DNA of 64,000 nucleotides, from assembly GCA_004554775.1 (NCBI GenBank), contig SFKI01000004.1:1-64000 (forward strand). Reading direction: 5' to 3'. Under the pieces are notes generated by a model that was not told the DNA's origin, searched no databases, and saw only the letters and a list, made by a program, of their open reading frames with translations. The position numbers and the translations under genes were made by a program. The first letter of the stretch is position 1. Each line of letters opens with the position of its first letter. This document shows positions 44,877 through 53,541 of the stretch, piece by piece. The stretch comes from Subdoligranulum variabile (GTDB lineage: Bacteria > Bacillota > Clostridia > Oscillospirales > Ruminococcaceae).

Positions 44877-46214
44877 TTACCGCCAGCGGAACGTGATCAT
44901 CCCATACAGGTAGATGAACAAAATCGCCGCAGGCACAAAATAGCGGAAGATCAGCTTCATCCAGGGGCGCACCTGGGGGCCCTTGCCGGTGTTGGCCTCG
45001 GTTACAAAATTGTCCCATCCCCAGCCGAAACGGTTGCAGCAGAACAACGCCAGCACCAGGCTGCCCAGCGGCAGCACATTGTTGGATACGATAAAATCCC
45101 AAAAGTCCAGCCAGGCGGTGCCGGGGGCAAACGGCTGGAAATGCAGCACACTGTAGCCCAGCGCCGTTGTCAGCGCCAGCGCAAAGATGCCCACGCCGCA
45201 CACCGCGCACCCTTTGGGACGGGACCAGCCGGTCAGCTCGCGGATCATGGCTAAAATGTTCTCGCACACGCCCAGCACGGTGGACAGTGCCGCGAACACC
45301 ATAAACAAAAAGAACAGCGCGCCCCACCAGCGCCCGCCCGGGATGTGGTTGAAAACACTGGCCATCGTGTCAAACAAAAGGCTCGGCCCGGCGGTCACTT
45401 CCAGGCCGTAGGTGTAGCAGGCCGGGAAGATGATGATGCCCGCCAGCACGGCCACGAAGGTATCCAGAAAGATGATGTGGATGGATTCGCCCATCAGGCT
45501 GCGCTCTTTGCCAATGTAACTGCCAAAGATCGCCATGCCGCCCATGCCGACGGACAGCGAGAAAAACGCCTGGTTCATCGCCGCGACCACGACCGAGCCG
45601 TCGATGGCCGAAAAATCCGGCACAAGGTAAAAACGCAGCCCTTCGGCCGCGCCGGAAAAGGTCAGGCTGTGCCCGGCCAGCACCAGCATCAGCACCAGCA
45701 GGGCGGTCATCATCACCTTGGTCACGCGCTCCAGCCCGCCTTGCAGGTTGAAGCTCAGGATCAAAAACGCCAGCAGTACAGTGACGCCCAGGTAAGTCAC
45801 GTTGACCCCGGGGTCAGCGATCATCTGCGCAAAGCCGAAATCGGCCTGCTGCCCGGTAAGGAACTTTACAAAGTAGTATAAGATCCACCCGGTTACGACG
45901 GTGTAAAAGGCCATCAGCGCCACGTTGCCAAGCAGGCTGAACACGCCAAACACGCCCCACCTGTGGCCGGGCTTTTCCAGCCGCTGATACATCGTGATGG
46001 GGCTGGCCTGGGCGGCGCGGCCCACGGCAAATTCCATCACCATAACGGGCAGACCCAGCACCAGCAGGCACAGGATGTACAGCAGCATAAAGCTGCCGCC
46101 GCCGTTGCGCCCGCACATCCAAGGAAATTTCCACACGTTGCCGCAGCCGATGGCGCACCCGGCCGACAGCATGATAAAGCCTAAACGGCTGCTAAGTCGT
46201 TCACGATTTTTCAT
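44877..46214 (-). CDS. Sodium-dependent NSS-family transporter
   Basis: 445 residues, about 11 membrane helices. The first helix and sodium site are clear: RLGFIMLSAGCAIGCGNVWKFPWMCGRNGGGSFML (about 9-43), as in LeuT/MhsT and TnaT. These bring in amino acids with sodium. The ATG at 46214 is the first good start; TTG at 46226 is in frame and overlaps the end of the upstream aminotransferase gene. Both genes are thus a coupled pair, and the transporter may import the substrate of that enzyme. Confidence 0.88.
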   Translation of the reverse strand: MKNRERLSSRLGFIMLSAGCAIGCGNVWKFPWMCGRNGGGSFMLLYILCLLVLGLPVMVMEFAVGRAAQASPITMYQRLEKPGHRWGVFGVFSLLGNVALMAFYTVVTGWILYYFVKFLTGQQADFGFAQMIADPGVNVTYLGVTVLLAFLILSFNLQGGLERVTKVMMTALLVLMLVLAGHSLTFSGAAEGLRFYLVPDFSAIDGSVVVAAMNQAFFSLSVGMGGMAIFGSYIGKERSLMGESIHIIFLDTFVAVLAGIIIFPACYTYGLEVTAGPSLLFDTMASVFNHIPGGRWWGALFFLFMVFAALSTVLGVCENILAMIRELTGWSRPKGCAVCGVGIFALALTTALGYSVLHFQPFAPGTAWLDFWDFIVSNNVLPLGSLVLALFCCNRFGWGWDNFVTEANTGKGPQVRPWMKLIFRYFVPAAILFIYLYGMITFRWR

Positions 46215-46218
46215 AATC

Positions 46219-47427
46219 TCACACAAACACGTAAGTTTTCAGGCGGGTGAAGGCCTCTTCCACCAGCGCACGGGGCAGGGCCAGGTTCATGCGGATGGCG
46301 CAGGGGCCGTGGAACATCCGGCCATCCTGCCAGGCAACGCCCACGTCCCAGCCCGCGTGCAGCACATCGTCGATGGTTTTGCCGTGGGCAGCACAGTAGC
46401 CGCTGCAATCCAAAAACAGCATGTAGGTGCCCTCGGGCTTGGCCACGTTCACCTCCGGGAAATGCTGCGCGATGAAGTCACAGGCAAAGTTCACGTTGCC
46501 GCTCAGCACTTCGCACAGCTCATCGGTCCACTGCCGCCCCTCGGGCGTGTAGGCACCCAGCAGCGCGTGCAGCGAAAGAACATTCATATCGTTGTAATGC
46601 GGCTTTTCACTGCGGGCCAGCACGCGGTCGCGCAGGGCCTTGTTGTAAATGATGTGGTAGCTGCCCACAAGCCCGGCCAGGTTAAAGGTCTTGCTGGGGG
46701 CGTACAGGGCCACGGTGCGCTGCCGCGCGTCCTCGCTGACGGACTGCGTGGGGATGTGCCGGTGCCCGTTGAGCAGGATATCGGACCAGATCTCGTCGGA
46801 AATTACCGTCACATCGTTGGCGCGGTAGACTTCCATCGCGCGCTCGATCTCCCAACGCTCCCACACACGGCCGCAGGGGTTGTGCGGGGAGCAGAAGATC
46901 GCCGCATGGATGCGGTGCTTTTTCAGCAGGCGGTCCATGTCATCAAAATCCATCCGCCATACACCGGCATCATCGCGGTGCAGCGGGCTGTGCACGATGC
47001 GGTAGCCGTTGGCTTCCAGCGTGTGGGTAAAACCGATGTAGGTCGGGCTGTGTACCAGCACGGCGTCGCCGGGCGCAGCCAGGCAGCCGAGGGCGGACAT
47101 CAGCCCACCAAGGACGCCGTTCTCGTATCCGATGGCTTCGCGCGGCAGATCAGCCACGCCGTTGCGGTCCCGCTGCCAGTCGATGATGGCCTGGTAGTAG
47201 GCGTCGGGCGCTTCAAAGTAGCCGTACAGCGGGTGCTTGGCGCGTTCTATGATCGCAGCCGGGATGGTAGGCACGGTGGCAAAGTTCATGTCCGCGATCC
47301 ACATCGGGATCGCGGTAAAGCCATTCTTCGGCGCGCCCGGCGCAAACCCGCCCGGCTGCCCCAGGGCATCCACCGCCAGGGCATCCATCCCACGGCGGTC
47401 ATACACAGTAGTAAAATCGTATTTCAT
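46219..47427 (-). CDS. MalY/PatB-family PLP-dependent C-S lyase / aminotransferase
   Basis: 402 residues, fold-type I. WIADMNFATVPTIPAAI is the MalY/PatB signature (about 43-59), NPCGRVW and the PLP lysine in LYAPSKTFNLAGLVGSYHI (about 240) are clear, as is R in AIRMNLALP. Family members split cystathionine or other cysteine conjugates to thiol, pyruvate and ammonia, or act as aminotransferases. Followed by a sodium symporter gene whose start region overlaps its 3' end. Confidence 0.88.
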   Translation of the reverse strand: MKYDFTTVYDRRGMDALAVDALGQPGGFAPGAPKNGFTAIPMWIADMNFATVPTIPAAIIERAKHPLYGYFEAPDAYYQAIIDWQRDRNGVADLPREAIGYENGVLGGLMSALGCLAAPGDAVLVHSPTYIGFTHTLEANGYRIVHSPLHRDDAGVWRMDFDDMDRLLKKHRIHAAIFCSPHNPCGRVWERWEIERAMEVYRANDVTVISDEIWSDILLNGHRHIPTQSVSEDARQRTVALYAPSKTFNLAGLVGSYHIIYNKALRDRVLARSEKPHYNDMNVLSLHALLGAYTPEGRQWTDELCEVLSGNVNFACDFIAQHFPEVNVAKPEGTYMLFLDCSGYCAAHGKTIDDVLHAGWDVGVAWQDGRMFHGPCAIRMNLALPRALVEEAFTRLKTYVFV

Positions 47428-47475
47428 GGCGATTCCTCAAAAATCCATCGGGTTGTTGAAAATATCCTCATACAA

Positions 47476-47498
47476 AGGCTCCCCTCAAGGGGAACCTT
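47476..47498. terminator. GGCTCCCC hairpin upstream of the C-S lyase gene
   Basis: AAAGGCTCCCCTCAAGGGGAACCTTT. It lies between the SCIFF maturase stop (47546) and the lyase start (47427), both minus strand, and can end the SCIFF transcript. Confidence 0.55.
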
Positions 47499-47545
47499 TA
47501 CGTGGGCCGATATGTTGATTTTTTTGAAAGAAAGCTGGCTCCCGC

Positions 47546-49006
47546 TTATTTCTCGCACGCCCCATCGTTTCCGTTGCCGCACCCGTCGCAGTCACTTTCA
47601 AACTTGACGGCGTTCTTGGCAAGCTCGGGGTCCAGGCGCTGGGCGACCTGCATCATCAGGGCGCACTCCATGCGCTTGCGGAACACCTTGCAGCCGTACT
47701 CGTACGTGCCGTGGATGTCACCGGTGGCGTGCAGGGCGTTGGCCGCGCAGCCGCCAGCGCAGTACAGGCGTGCCCAGCAATCCTTGCAGTCCGGGCGGGC
47801 GTAAACGTTGCACAGCTTGAACTCATCGCGCAGGGCGGTGTTGGTCACGCCGTCCCATACGTTGCCCAGCTTGTAGTTGGGGTCGCCCACAAACTGATGG
47901 CAGGGGTACAGGTCACCCCAGGGGGTCACGGCCATGTACTCGGTGCCGGAACCGCAGCCCGAAATGCGCTTGTAGATGCACGGGCCATGCTTCAGGTCGA
48001 GGATATAGTGGTAGAACGTGATGGGCTTGCCGGCTTTCTGGCGGCGCAGCATGTCGTTGGCAAGCAGCTCGTACTGGTCAAACAGCTTGGGGAGGTCCTC
48101 CTCGGTCAATGCCTCCGGCGAATCCGGCGGTGCAACGACCGGCTCCATCGACAGTTCAGTAAAGCCAAGATCATCGGCCATATGGAACAGGTCTTTGGTA
48201 AAATCAACGTTGTGATGTGTAAAGGTGCCGCGCATGTAGTAGCCCTGGCCGCCGCGTGCCTTGACCAGCTTCTGGAACTTGGGCACGATGCGGTCATAGC
48301 TGCCGTTGCCGGCCAGGTCTACGCGGAACCGATCGTTGACTTCCTTGCGCCCGTCGAGCGACAGCACGACGTTGTGGCATTCTTTGTTGCACCAGTCAAT
48401 GACTTCGTCGGTGATGCCAATGCCGTTGGTGGTCATGGTGAAGCGGAAGTTTTTGTTGTGTTCTTTCTCGATGCTGCGTGCATACGCGACGAGCTGCTTG
48501 CACACCTCAAAGTTCATCAGCGGTTCGCCGCCGAAGAAGTCGACTTCCAGGTTACGGCGGGTGCCACTGTGCTCGACCAGGAAATCCAGCGCGCGTTTGC
48601 CGGTCTCAAAGCTCATCAGCCCGGCCTCGCCGTGGAACTTGCCCTGTGCGGCAAAGCAGTAGCTGCAATTCAGGTTGCAGGTGTGGGCCACATGCAGGCA
48701 CAGTGCCTTAACAACATTGGAACGGTTTTTAAAGTCAAACGCATGGTCGGCGTAGGCGTCGGGCGCAAACAGCTGCCCTGCGGCGGTCAGCTCTTCAATG
48801 TCATCAAAGCAATCGCTGATGTCGGCGGGGGTGACGTCGGTGCGGCCTGCGTATTTCTTTTCCAGTTGGGCGGCGGCATCCTGGCGGCTCAGCCCCTGGT
48901 CGATCAATGCGATGGCGTCGTAGGCAACATCGTCCACAGCGTGTACGCTGCCGCTGTATACGTCCAGTACAATGTTGTAGCCGCTGAGTTTATACTGATG
49001 AATCAT
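47546..49006 (-). CDS. Thioether cross-link-forming SCIFF peptide maturase (radical SAM/SPASM)
   Basis: 486 residues. Radical SAM cluster CNLNCSYC (Cys110, 114, 117), an N-terminal peptide-recognition-type region (about 1-95), SAM-binding FFGGEPLMNFE, and C-terminal SPASM cysteines (GPCIYKRISGCGSGTEYMAVTPWGDLYPCHQF ... CNVYARPDCKDCWARLYCAGGC). In the family it installs thioether bonds between cysteines and gamma carbons of Thr or other residues in the SCIFF peptide. The precursor gene lies 222 bp upstream. The tail CDGCGNGNDGACEK adds three cysteines beyond the usual end. ATG 49006 follows AAAGGAG. Confidence 0.95.
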   Translation of the reverse strand: MIHQYKLSGYNIVLDVYSGSVHAVDDVAYDAIALIDQGLSRQDAAAQLEKKYAGRTDVTPADISDCFDDIEELTAAGQLFAPDAYADHAFDFKNRSNVVKALCLHVAHTCNLNCSYCFAAQGKFHGEAGLMSFETGKRALDFLVEHSGTRRNLEVDFFGGEPLMNFEVCKQLVAYARSIEKEHNKNFRFTMTTNGIGITDEVIDWCNKECHNVVLSLDGRKEVNDRFRVDLAGNGSYDRIVPKFQKLVKARGGQGYYMRGTFTHHNVDFTKDLFHMADDLGFTELSMEPVVAPPDSPEALTEEDLPKLFDQYELLANDMLRRQKAGKPITFYHYILDLKHGPCIYKRISGCGSGTEYMAVTPWGDLYPCHQFVGDPNYKLGNVWDGVTNTALRDEFKLCNVYARPDCKDCWARLYCAGGCAANALHATGDIHGTYEYGCKVFRKRMECALMMQVAQRLDPELAKNAVKFESDCDGCGNGNDGACEK

Positions 49007-49024
49007 TTATCTGCTCCTTTGTTT

Positions 49025-49050
49025 GTTCCTTTTCTTATAAGAAAAGGAAC
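49025..49050. repeat. Perfect 26-bp palindrome ahead of the maturase start
   Basis: GTTCCTTTTCTTA / TAAGAAAAGGAAC, 13 bp each, ending 19 bases before the maturase ATG. Related in core to the palindromes at 1448-1471 and 28823-28848. Confidence 0.55.
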
Positions 49051-49178
49051 CTAAAAGAATTTTAATCGGGTAAGTAAGTTATATAGGAAAGTGGGCGAGA
49101 ATCAGGGGAGAGGGCTATTCAGATTAGAGAATTGCGGCAAAACTCCCCAAATTATAAGGCCACGGGTGTACATAGAAA

Positions 49179-49210
49179 ATGCCGGGCTGCCATATCTGGC
49201 ACCCCGGCAT
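49179..49210 (-). terminator. Attenuator-like hairpin between SCIFF and its maturase
   Basis: ATGCCGGG.TGCCA / TGGCA.CCCGGCAT, 13 pairs with one C-C mismatch, loop TATC, then TTTT on the minus strand. It starts 18 bases after the SCIFF stop, so it probably lets much peptide mRNA end here and a smaller share read on into the maturase. Confidence 0.7.
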
Positions 49211-49228
49211 CAAAGCCAGCAATAAAAA

Positions 49229-49375
49229 TTACTTGTCGGTCTTCTCGCAAGGCTGGTTGGCAATGCCGCAGCTGGTCTTGCAAGCGCTCTGGCAGGAGGT
49301 CTGGCATTCGCCGCAGCCGCCGTTCAGCAGGCTCTTAGCCATATCGCGGGTCTCGAGAGTCTGGATGTGCTTCAT
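49229..49375 (-). CDS. Six-cysteine ranthipeptide precursor SCIFF
   Basis: 48-residue peptide that begins MKHIQTLETRDMAKSL and has six cysteines in its second half (Cys21, 24, 28, 32, 36, 43; GGCGECQTSCQSACKTSC...). This is the SCIFF family (six cysteines in forty-five residues), made by nearly all Clostridia and matured by the adjacent radical SAM enzyme to a thioether-bridged ranthipeptide; reported roles in relatives are in signalling, not killing. The ATG follows AAAGGGGTG. The C-terminus NQPCEKTDK is normal. Too short for routine gene calls. Confidence 0.95.
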   Translation of the reverse strand: MKHIQTLETRDMAKSLLNGGCGECQTSCQSACKTSCGIANQPCEKTDK

Positions 49376-49413
49376 AAAACAGTCACCCCTTTATACATTT
49401 TAGAATTATATTT

Positions 49414-49442
49414 ATTGTACACGGGATTGGGGGGATTGTCAA
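49414..49442 (-). promoter_or_regulatory. Promoter of the SCIFF gene
   Basis: Minus strand TTGACA (49442-49437), 17 bp, TACAAT (49419-49414), 39 bp before the start: one of the strongest promoters in the window, which suits an abundantly made peptide. Confidence 0.85.
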
Positions 49443-49483
49443 GGGAAAAATCATGCAGTGTATGCTGCTGAATGTGCGATGAG

Positions 49484-49641
49484 GTATAGGGGCGGGCATT
49501 GTCCGTCCGTGGCGTTTGGCGGCGGCACAAAATTGCACGGGCGGATATGGAATCCGCCCCTACGGCAACGGCAAAAGGATTTCTCGTGGTGCGTAGGGGA
49601 GCATTCTATATGCTCCCGCGGGCGCACAATGTGCGCCCTAC
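49484..49641. repeat. Two R1 repeats, the second overlapping the decarboxylase stop
   Basis: First unit 49484-49563 (starts GTATAGGGGCGGGC, ends GGGCGGATATGGAATCCGCCCC-TAC). Second unit 49593-49641 (GTAGGGGAGCATTCTATATGCTCCC, then GGGCGCACAATGTGCGCCC-TAC). The terminal CTA of the second (49638-49640) is the TAG stop codon of the decarboxylase on the minus strand. The remaining gap 49376-49637 has only the SCIFF promoter. Confidence 0.8.
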
Positions 49642-51044
49642 AAAACAGCAATACACTGTCCATTCTTGCCCACACTATGGTGCAGCCTTGTCCCGGCGGC
49701 ATCCAACGCCCGGCAGGCATCCAAAAATTCCTGTGTGATCTTCTCACCCGGGGCCACCAAAGGCACGCCCGGCGGATAGGCCCAGATGTACTCGGCCGCC
49801 GTTTCCCCGCAGGCATCTGCCAGTAAAACCTCCCGCGCGGGGCGCAGCAAGGCTTCGGCGATCGTGTACGCGGCATTTCCCGGGGCGGGCAGCAGGTGTG
49901 CCGGGGGCGTGGGGGCGTTTTGCTCGTCCCAGGCGTGCAGCACGTCGGCCAGGCGGTCCAGCGCGTAGGCATTGTCGCACGGGCTGGTCATCGCCAACAC
50001 ATTGGGGCCGCACACCATCTCCGGCTCAAAGCCCCCCGCACGCAGGAACGCCGCCCCGTCCGCACCGATCTGCAACAAAATTTTGCCGCTGTCATGCGCA
50101 AAAAAGCCCGGGTGGTCGGCCAGCGTATCCCTGCCGAAGCACATGACTTTGATATGCTGCAAATTCGCCACAGCGGCAGAGAACCGTTCAAGCCGCTCCC
50201 GCCAGCGGGCAAAGGCGGCGGGACCGTCGCTTGCCAGCCAGCTTGTGCAGCCGTCCAGGCTGACCAGCAGCGGGTAGCTGGGCGAGCTTGTCTCAAACAC
50301 ATCCAGCTGCCGCTCGACCTCGTCAGGGTCGGCTAAATCGCCGTTCAGCTGCAAAAAGGCTGTCTGGGTCAGGCTGGGCAGCGTCTTGTGCGCGCTCTGC
50401 ACCACAAGATCCGCCCCGGCGGCGACTGCGCCGCCCTGCCAGCCGTAATTGGCGGCAAACGGCAGGTAGTGCGCGCCGTGCGCTTCATCGACCAGCAGCG
50501 GTACGCCGTGCATGTGGCAGACATTTGCAATTGACGCAATATCGCTCAAAACGCCCTCGTAGGTCGGGCTTGTCAAAATGACGCACCGCGCGCGCGGGTG
50601 GGCGGTCAGCGCGGCTTCCACCATGGCAGGCGTCACGCTGCCGTACACGCCAAAGGCGGCGTCCACCGGCGGGGCCAGGTAATGGGCGGTCAGGTGCCCC
50701 AGCTCCATGGCATGGTAGACGGCCTTGTGGCAGTTGCGGGCCGCGATGACCTCGCTGCCAAAGGGGGCCAGCGCGCGGATGCCCGCCAGCAGGCCGACCG
50801 TACTGCCGCCCACCAGATACCAGCACCGCCGCGCACCGTACAGCGCCGCCGTGCGGGCCATGGCTGCGGCTAAAATGCCGTCGGCTTCGTGCAGGTCGTC
50901 GGCACCGTCGATCTCGGTCATATCCCAGGCGTAGCAGCCCAGGCCGGGCGCGGGGGCAATATGGCGCTTGTGCCCCGGCATGTGCAGGGGATAACGCTCT
51001 GCCGCCAGTTTTTCCAGCTGATGCTGTAAAATCGAGTCTGCCAT
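49638..51044 (-). CDS. Orn/Lys/Arg decarboxylase family protein
   Basis: 468 residues, PLP fold-type I. LHMPGHKR (20-27) and the PLP lysine in VVQSAHKTLPSLTQTAFL (about 217) are the family marks; the C-terminal domain contains EYIWAYPPGVPLVAPGE. It decarboxylates arginine, lysine or ornithine to a polyamine or cadaverine; the substrate is not decidable. The ATG comes one base after the sbcC stop, so it is the last gene of sbcD-sbcC-decarboxylase. Its stop codon is supplied by an R1 repeat. Confidence 0.88.
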   Translation of the reverse strand: MADSILQHQLEKLAAERYPLHMPGHKRHIAPAPGLGCYAWDMTEIDGADDLHEADGILAAAMARTAALYGARRCWYLVGGSTVGLLAGIRALAPFGSEVIAARNCHKAVYHAMELGHLTAHYLAPPVDAAFGVYGSVTPAMVEAALTAHPRARCVILTSPTYEGVLSDIASIANVCHMHGVPLLVDEAHGAHYLPFAANYGWQGGAVAAGADLVVQSAHKTLPSLTQTAFLQLNGDLADPDEVERQLDVFETSSPSYPLLVSLDGCTSWLASDGPAAFARWRERLERFSAAVANLQHIKVMCFGRDTLADHPGFFAHDSGKILLQIGADGAAFLRAGGFEPEMVCGPNVLAMTSPCDNAYALDRLADVLHAWDEQNAPTPPAHLLPAPGNAAYTIAEALLRPAREVLLADACGETAAEYIWAYPPGVPLVAPGEKITQEFLDACRALDAAGTRLHHSVGKNGQCIAVL

Positions 51045-51045
51045 C

Positions 51046-53541
51046 TTACTCCACCACGATCTCCGCCTTGCTGCCGGCGCGGGTCTTGGTCACGCGCACC
51101 TGGCGGGTCAGGCGGTCTTGCAGCGCTTCCACGTGGGAGATCACGCCGATCAGCTTATCGCCGCCTGCCAGCCCTGCCAGCGTATCCACGGCTTTTTCCA
51201 ATGCGTCGGCGTCCAGCGAGCCGAAGCCCTCGTCGATGAACAGCGTTTCGATCGTCACGCCGCCAGCGTTTTGCTGGATGGTATCACTGATGCCCAGCGC
51301 CAGGCAGAGCGCGGCCATAAAGCTTTCGCCGCCCGAAAGGCTGCCCACCGGGCGGGTCTTGCCGGTGTAAGCGTCGAACACGTCAAGGTCCAGCGCAGTC
51401 TTGCCGCCCACAGCCTCACTTTTGCGGCGCAGCAGGCGGTACTGGCCGTCGGTCATGCGGGTAAAGCGCAGGTTGGCGGCCTCGACGACACCGTCGAAAT
51501 AGAACGCTTGTACGTACTGTTCAAACGGCAGTTTGATCTTTCCGGCCAGGTTGCCGTTGATGGTTTTGGAAAGGTTGTCCCACATCGCGCGCTTCTCGCG
51601 GGCGGCGGCACTCTGGCGCATCGTCTTTTCCAGCCCATCCAGCGCGGCGCGGTTGGTGTGCAGGCGGTGTACGGCGGCATCGCGCGCGGCCATCGCGGCG
51701 GCGCGGTCAGCCCGCAGGCGGGACAGGGCCGCTTGCAGCTTGGGCAGCGTGTCAGGGTCCTCGCGTTTGGGCATCGTCTCCTGCATCTGCTGCACGCGGG
51801 CGGCAGCGGCGGCGTGGCCCGCCTTGGCGTTGGCGGCTTTGCGGGTGGCGGCAAAGGCCTGCTTGTCCAGCGCGGCCAGCTGATGGTTCAGGTTGTCCAG
51901 CTGGTCCGCAAGGGCGCGGGCTTTGTCGGCCTGCTGTTTGAATTTCTGGTGCTCGGTCTGCAATCCGGCCAAGCCGTCTGCCAGGCTTTTCTGCTGGGCC
52001 AACAGTGCTTCGCGCAGTTCGTCGGGCGTCAGCTCGGCAGCGGGCTTGCCGTCGTACCGTGCGCCCCGGCGGGCAAAAAAGGCGTCTGCCTCGCGCAGCA
52101 GGGTGGCGCGCAGCTCGGCCGCATGGGCGGCGGCATCCCCGGCGGCGCGGCTGGCGTCGCCGGTCTTGCGGCGCTGGGCGGTCAGGGTCTTTTCATGGTC
52201 CTCCAGCGCCTTTTCGGTCACGTGGTCCTGCGGCAAAGCGGCAGGCTGCGGATGATGCACCGCGCCGCACACCGGGCAGGGCTGGCCGTCGACCAGATCC
52301 TGCGCCAGCAGGCCCGCGCGGTTGGCGTTCAGCTGGCGCTGCATTGCCATGTGCGCGGTCTCCAACTCATCCAAAGCGGCCTGCGCTTCGGCGTAGGCAT
52401 GCTGCTTTTTCTTGGCGTCGGCCTTGGCGGCGCTGGCCTTGTCCACATCTTGCAGCAGGGCAGCGCAGGTAGCGGTCAGGCCGTCAGCCAGCTCGATGCG
52501 GTGCTCGATTTTCAATTGCTCGGCGTCGCTCTGGCCCAGCTCGGCGCGGGTGGCCTCGGTGTCAGCGATCGTCTTTTTCAGCGCTTCGCTGCGGCTTTGC
52601 AGCCCGGCCAGCATGGCGTTGGTCTGGCGCTCCACCTCGGCGGCGCGCTTTTCTTCGGCGATCAGCCCGGCCAGCTTCTGGCGGCGGGCGGCGCGTTCCT
52701 CGGCAATTTTTACCCCGGCGTCGCCGCGGGCAATTTTTTCGTCCAGCTCGTCTACAACGTTCTGCTGCCGTTTTTCGTTGGCCTCGTCAAATTCCAGCAG
52801 GGTCTTGCCCAGCTCGGCGGCGGCACCGGCGGCGTAGGGGTCGCGGTCCGCTTGCAGCTTTTCCAGCTGGGCGGCGGTGTCCTCGTCGGCTCCGCCCGCC
52901 AGCAGACTGCCCACCTGCATCAGCAGGGTATCGTCCAGGCGGCGGCAGGTATCGTCGGCCTCGCGGGCGTGCTGTATCGCGGCCTGCCCTAAGCGCTGGT
53001 GGTCGGCGGTGTCAAAGATCTGGCGCAGGATCGCCGCACGGTCGGCGGACGGCGCATTCAGCAGCCGGGTAAAATCATTCTGCGCCAGCATTGAGACCTG
53101 TGCAAACTGTTTGGCGTCGATGCCAAGCAACTTGGTGACGGCGGCGGTCACAGCCGAAGCCCCGCTGACAGGTTCCTCCGGCTCGCGGATCAGCTCGGCC
53201 CTGGCCGGGCTTTTGACAATGCCGCTGCCGCGCTTGGCGGCGCGCTGCTGGTCAGGCCAGCGGCGCACGGTGTAGGCGCGGCCCCGGTGGGTAAAGTTCA
53301 GCTCCACAAAAGTTTCGGCGTCGGGCGTGGCAAAATCGCTGCGCAGCATCGTGGTTTTGCGATTCTCGCCGGTCGTTTCGCCGTACAGGGCAAAGGTGAT
53401 GGCGTCAAACAGGGCGGTCTTGCCCGCGCCGGTGTCGCCGCCGATCAGAAACAGCCCGCTGCCGCCGAAAACCGAAAGGTCAAGGTCGGTGCGCCCGGCG
53501 TAGGGGCCAAAGGCGTTTAAAGTCAGGTGCAGGGGTTTCAT
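51046..53541 (-). CDS. sbcC: Exonuclease SbcC (SMC-like ATPase)
   Basis: 831 residues, ATPase of the SbcCD (Rad50/Mre11-like) nuclease that opens hairpins and blocked DNA ends. Walker A LIGGDTGAGKTALFDAI (33-49); long coiled-coil arms on both sides of the zinc hook CPVCGAVHHP (about 427); C-terminal signature LSGGESFMAALCLALG and Walker B FIDEGFGSLD. Shorter coiled coils than E. coli SbcC (1048). Starts inside the sbcD stop (ATGA overlap). Confidence 0.94.
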   Translation of the reverse strand: MKPLHLTLNAFGPYAGRTDLDLSVFGGSGLFLIGGDTGAGKTALFDAITFALYGETTGENRKTTMLRSDFATPDAETFVELNFTHRGRAYTVRRWPDQQRAAKRGSGIVKSPARAELIREPEEPVSGASAVTAAVTKLLGIDAKQFAQVSMLAQNDFTRLLNAPSADRAAILRQIFDTADHQRLGQAAIQHAREADDTCRRLDDTLLMQVGSLLAGGADEDTAAQLEKLQADRDPYAAGAAAELGKTLLEFDEANEKRQQNVVDELDEKIARGDAGVKIAEERAARRQKLAGLIAEEKRAAEVERQTNAMLAGLQSRSEALKKTIADTEATRAELGQSDAEQLKIEHRIELADGLTATCAALLQDVDKASAAKADAKKKQHAYAEAQAALDELETAHMAMQRQLNANRAGLLAQDLVDGQPCPVCGAVHHPQPAALPQDHVTEKALEDHEKTLTAQRRKTGDASRAAGDAAAHAAELRATLLREADAFFARRGARYDGKPAAELTPDELREALLAQQKSLADGLAGLQTEHQKFKQQADKARALADQLDNLNHQLAALDKQAFAATRKAANAKAGHAAAAARVQQMQETMPKREDPDTLPKLQAALSRLRADRAAAMAARDAAVHRLHTNRAALDGLEKTMRQSAAAREKRAMWDNLSKTINGNLAGKIKLPFEQYVQAFYFDGVVEAANLRFTRMTDGQYRLLRRKSEAVGGKTALDLDVFDAYTGKTRPVGSLSGGESFMAALCLALGISDTIQQNAGGVTIETLFIDEGFGSLDADALEKAVDTLAGLAGGDKLIGVISHVEALQDRLTRQVRVTKTRAGSKAEIVVE

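Noticed and set aside
44606..44896. 96-codon plus-strand frame in the galE-NSS gap
   Set aside because: Begins within the galE terminator, lacks a ribosome site, low-complexity start and no recognisable domain.
47711..49054. 447-codon plus-strand frame opposite the SCIFF maturase
   Set aside because: Antisense shadow; the maturase motifs are on the minus strand.
51118..52992. 624-codon plus-strand frame opposite sbcC
   Set aside because: Antisense shadow of coiled-coil coding sequence with biased codons.
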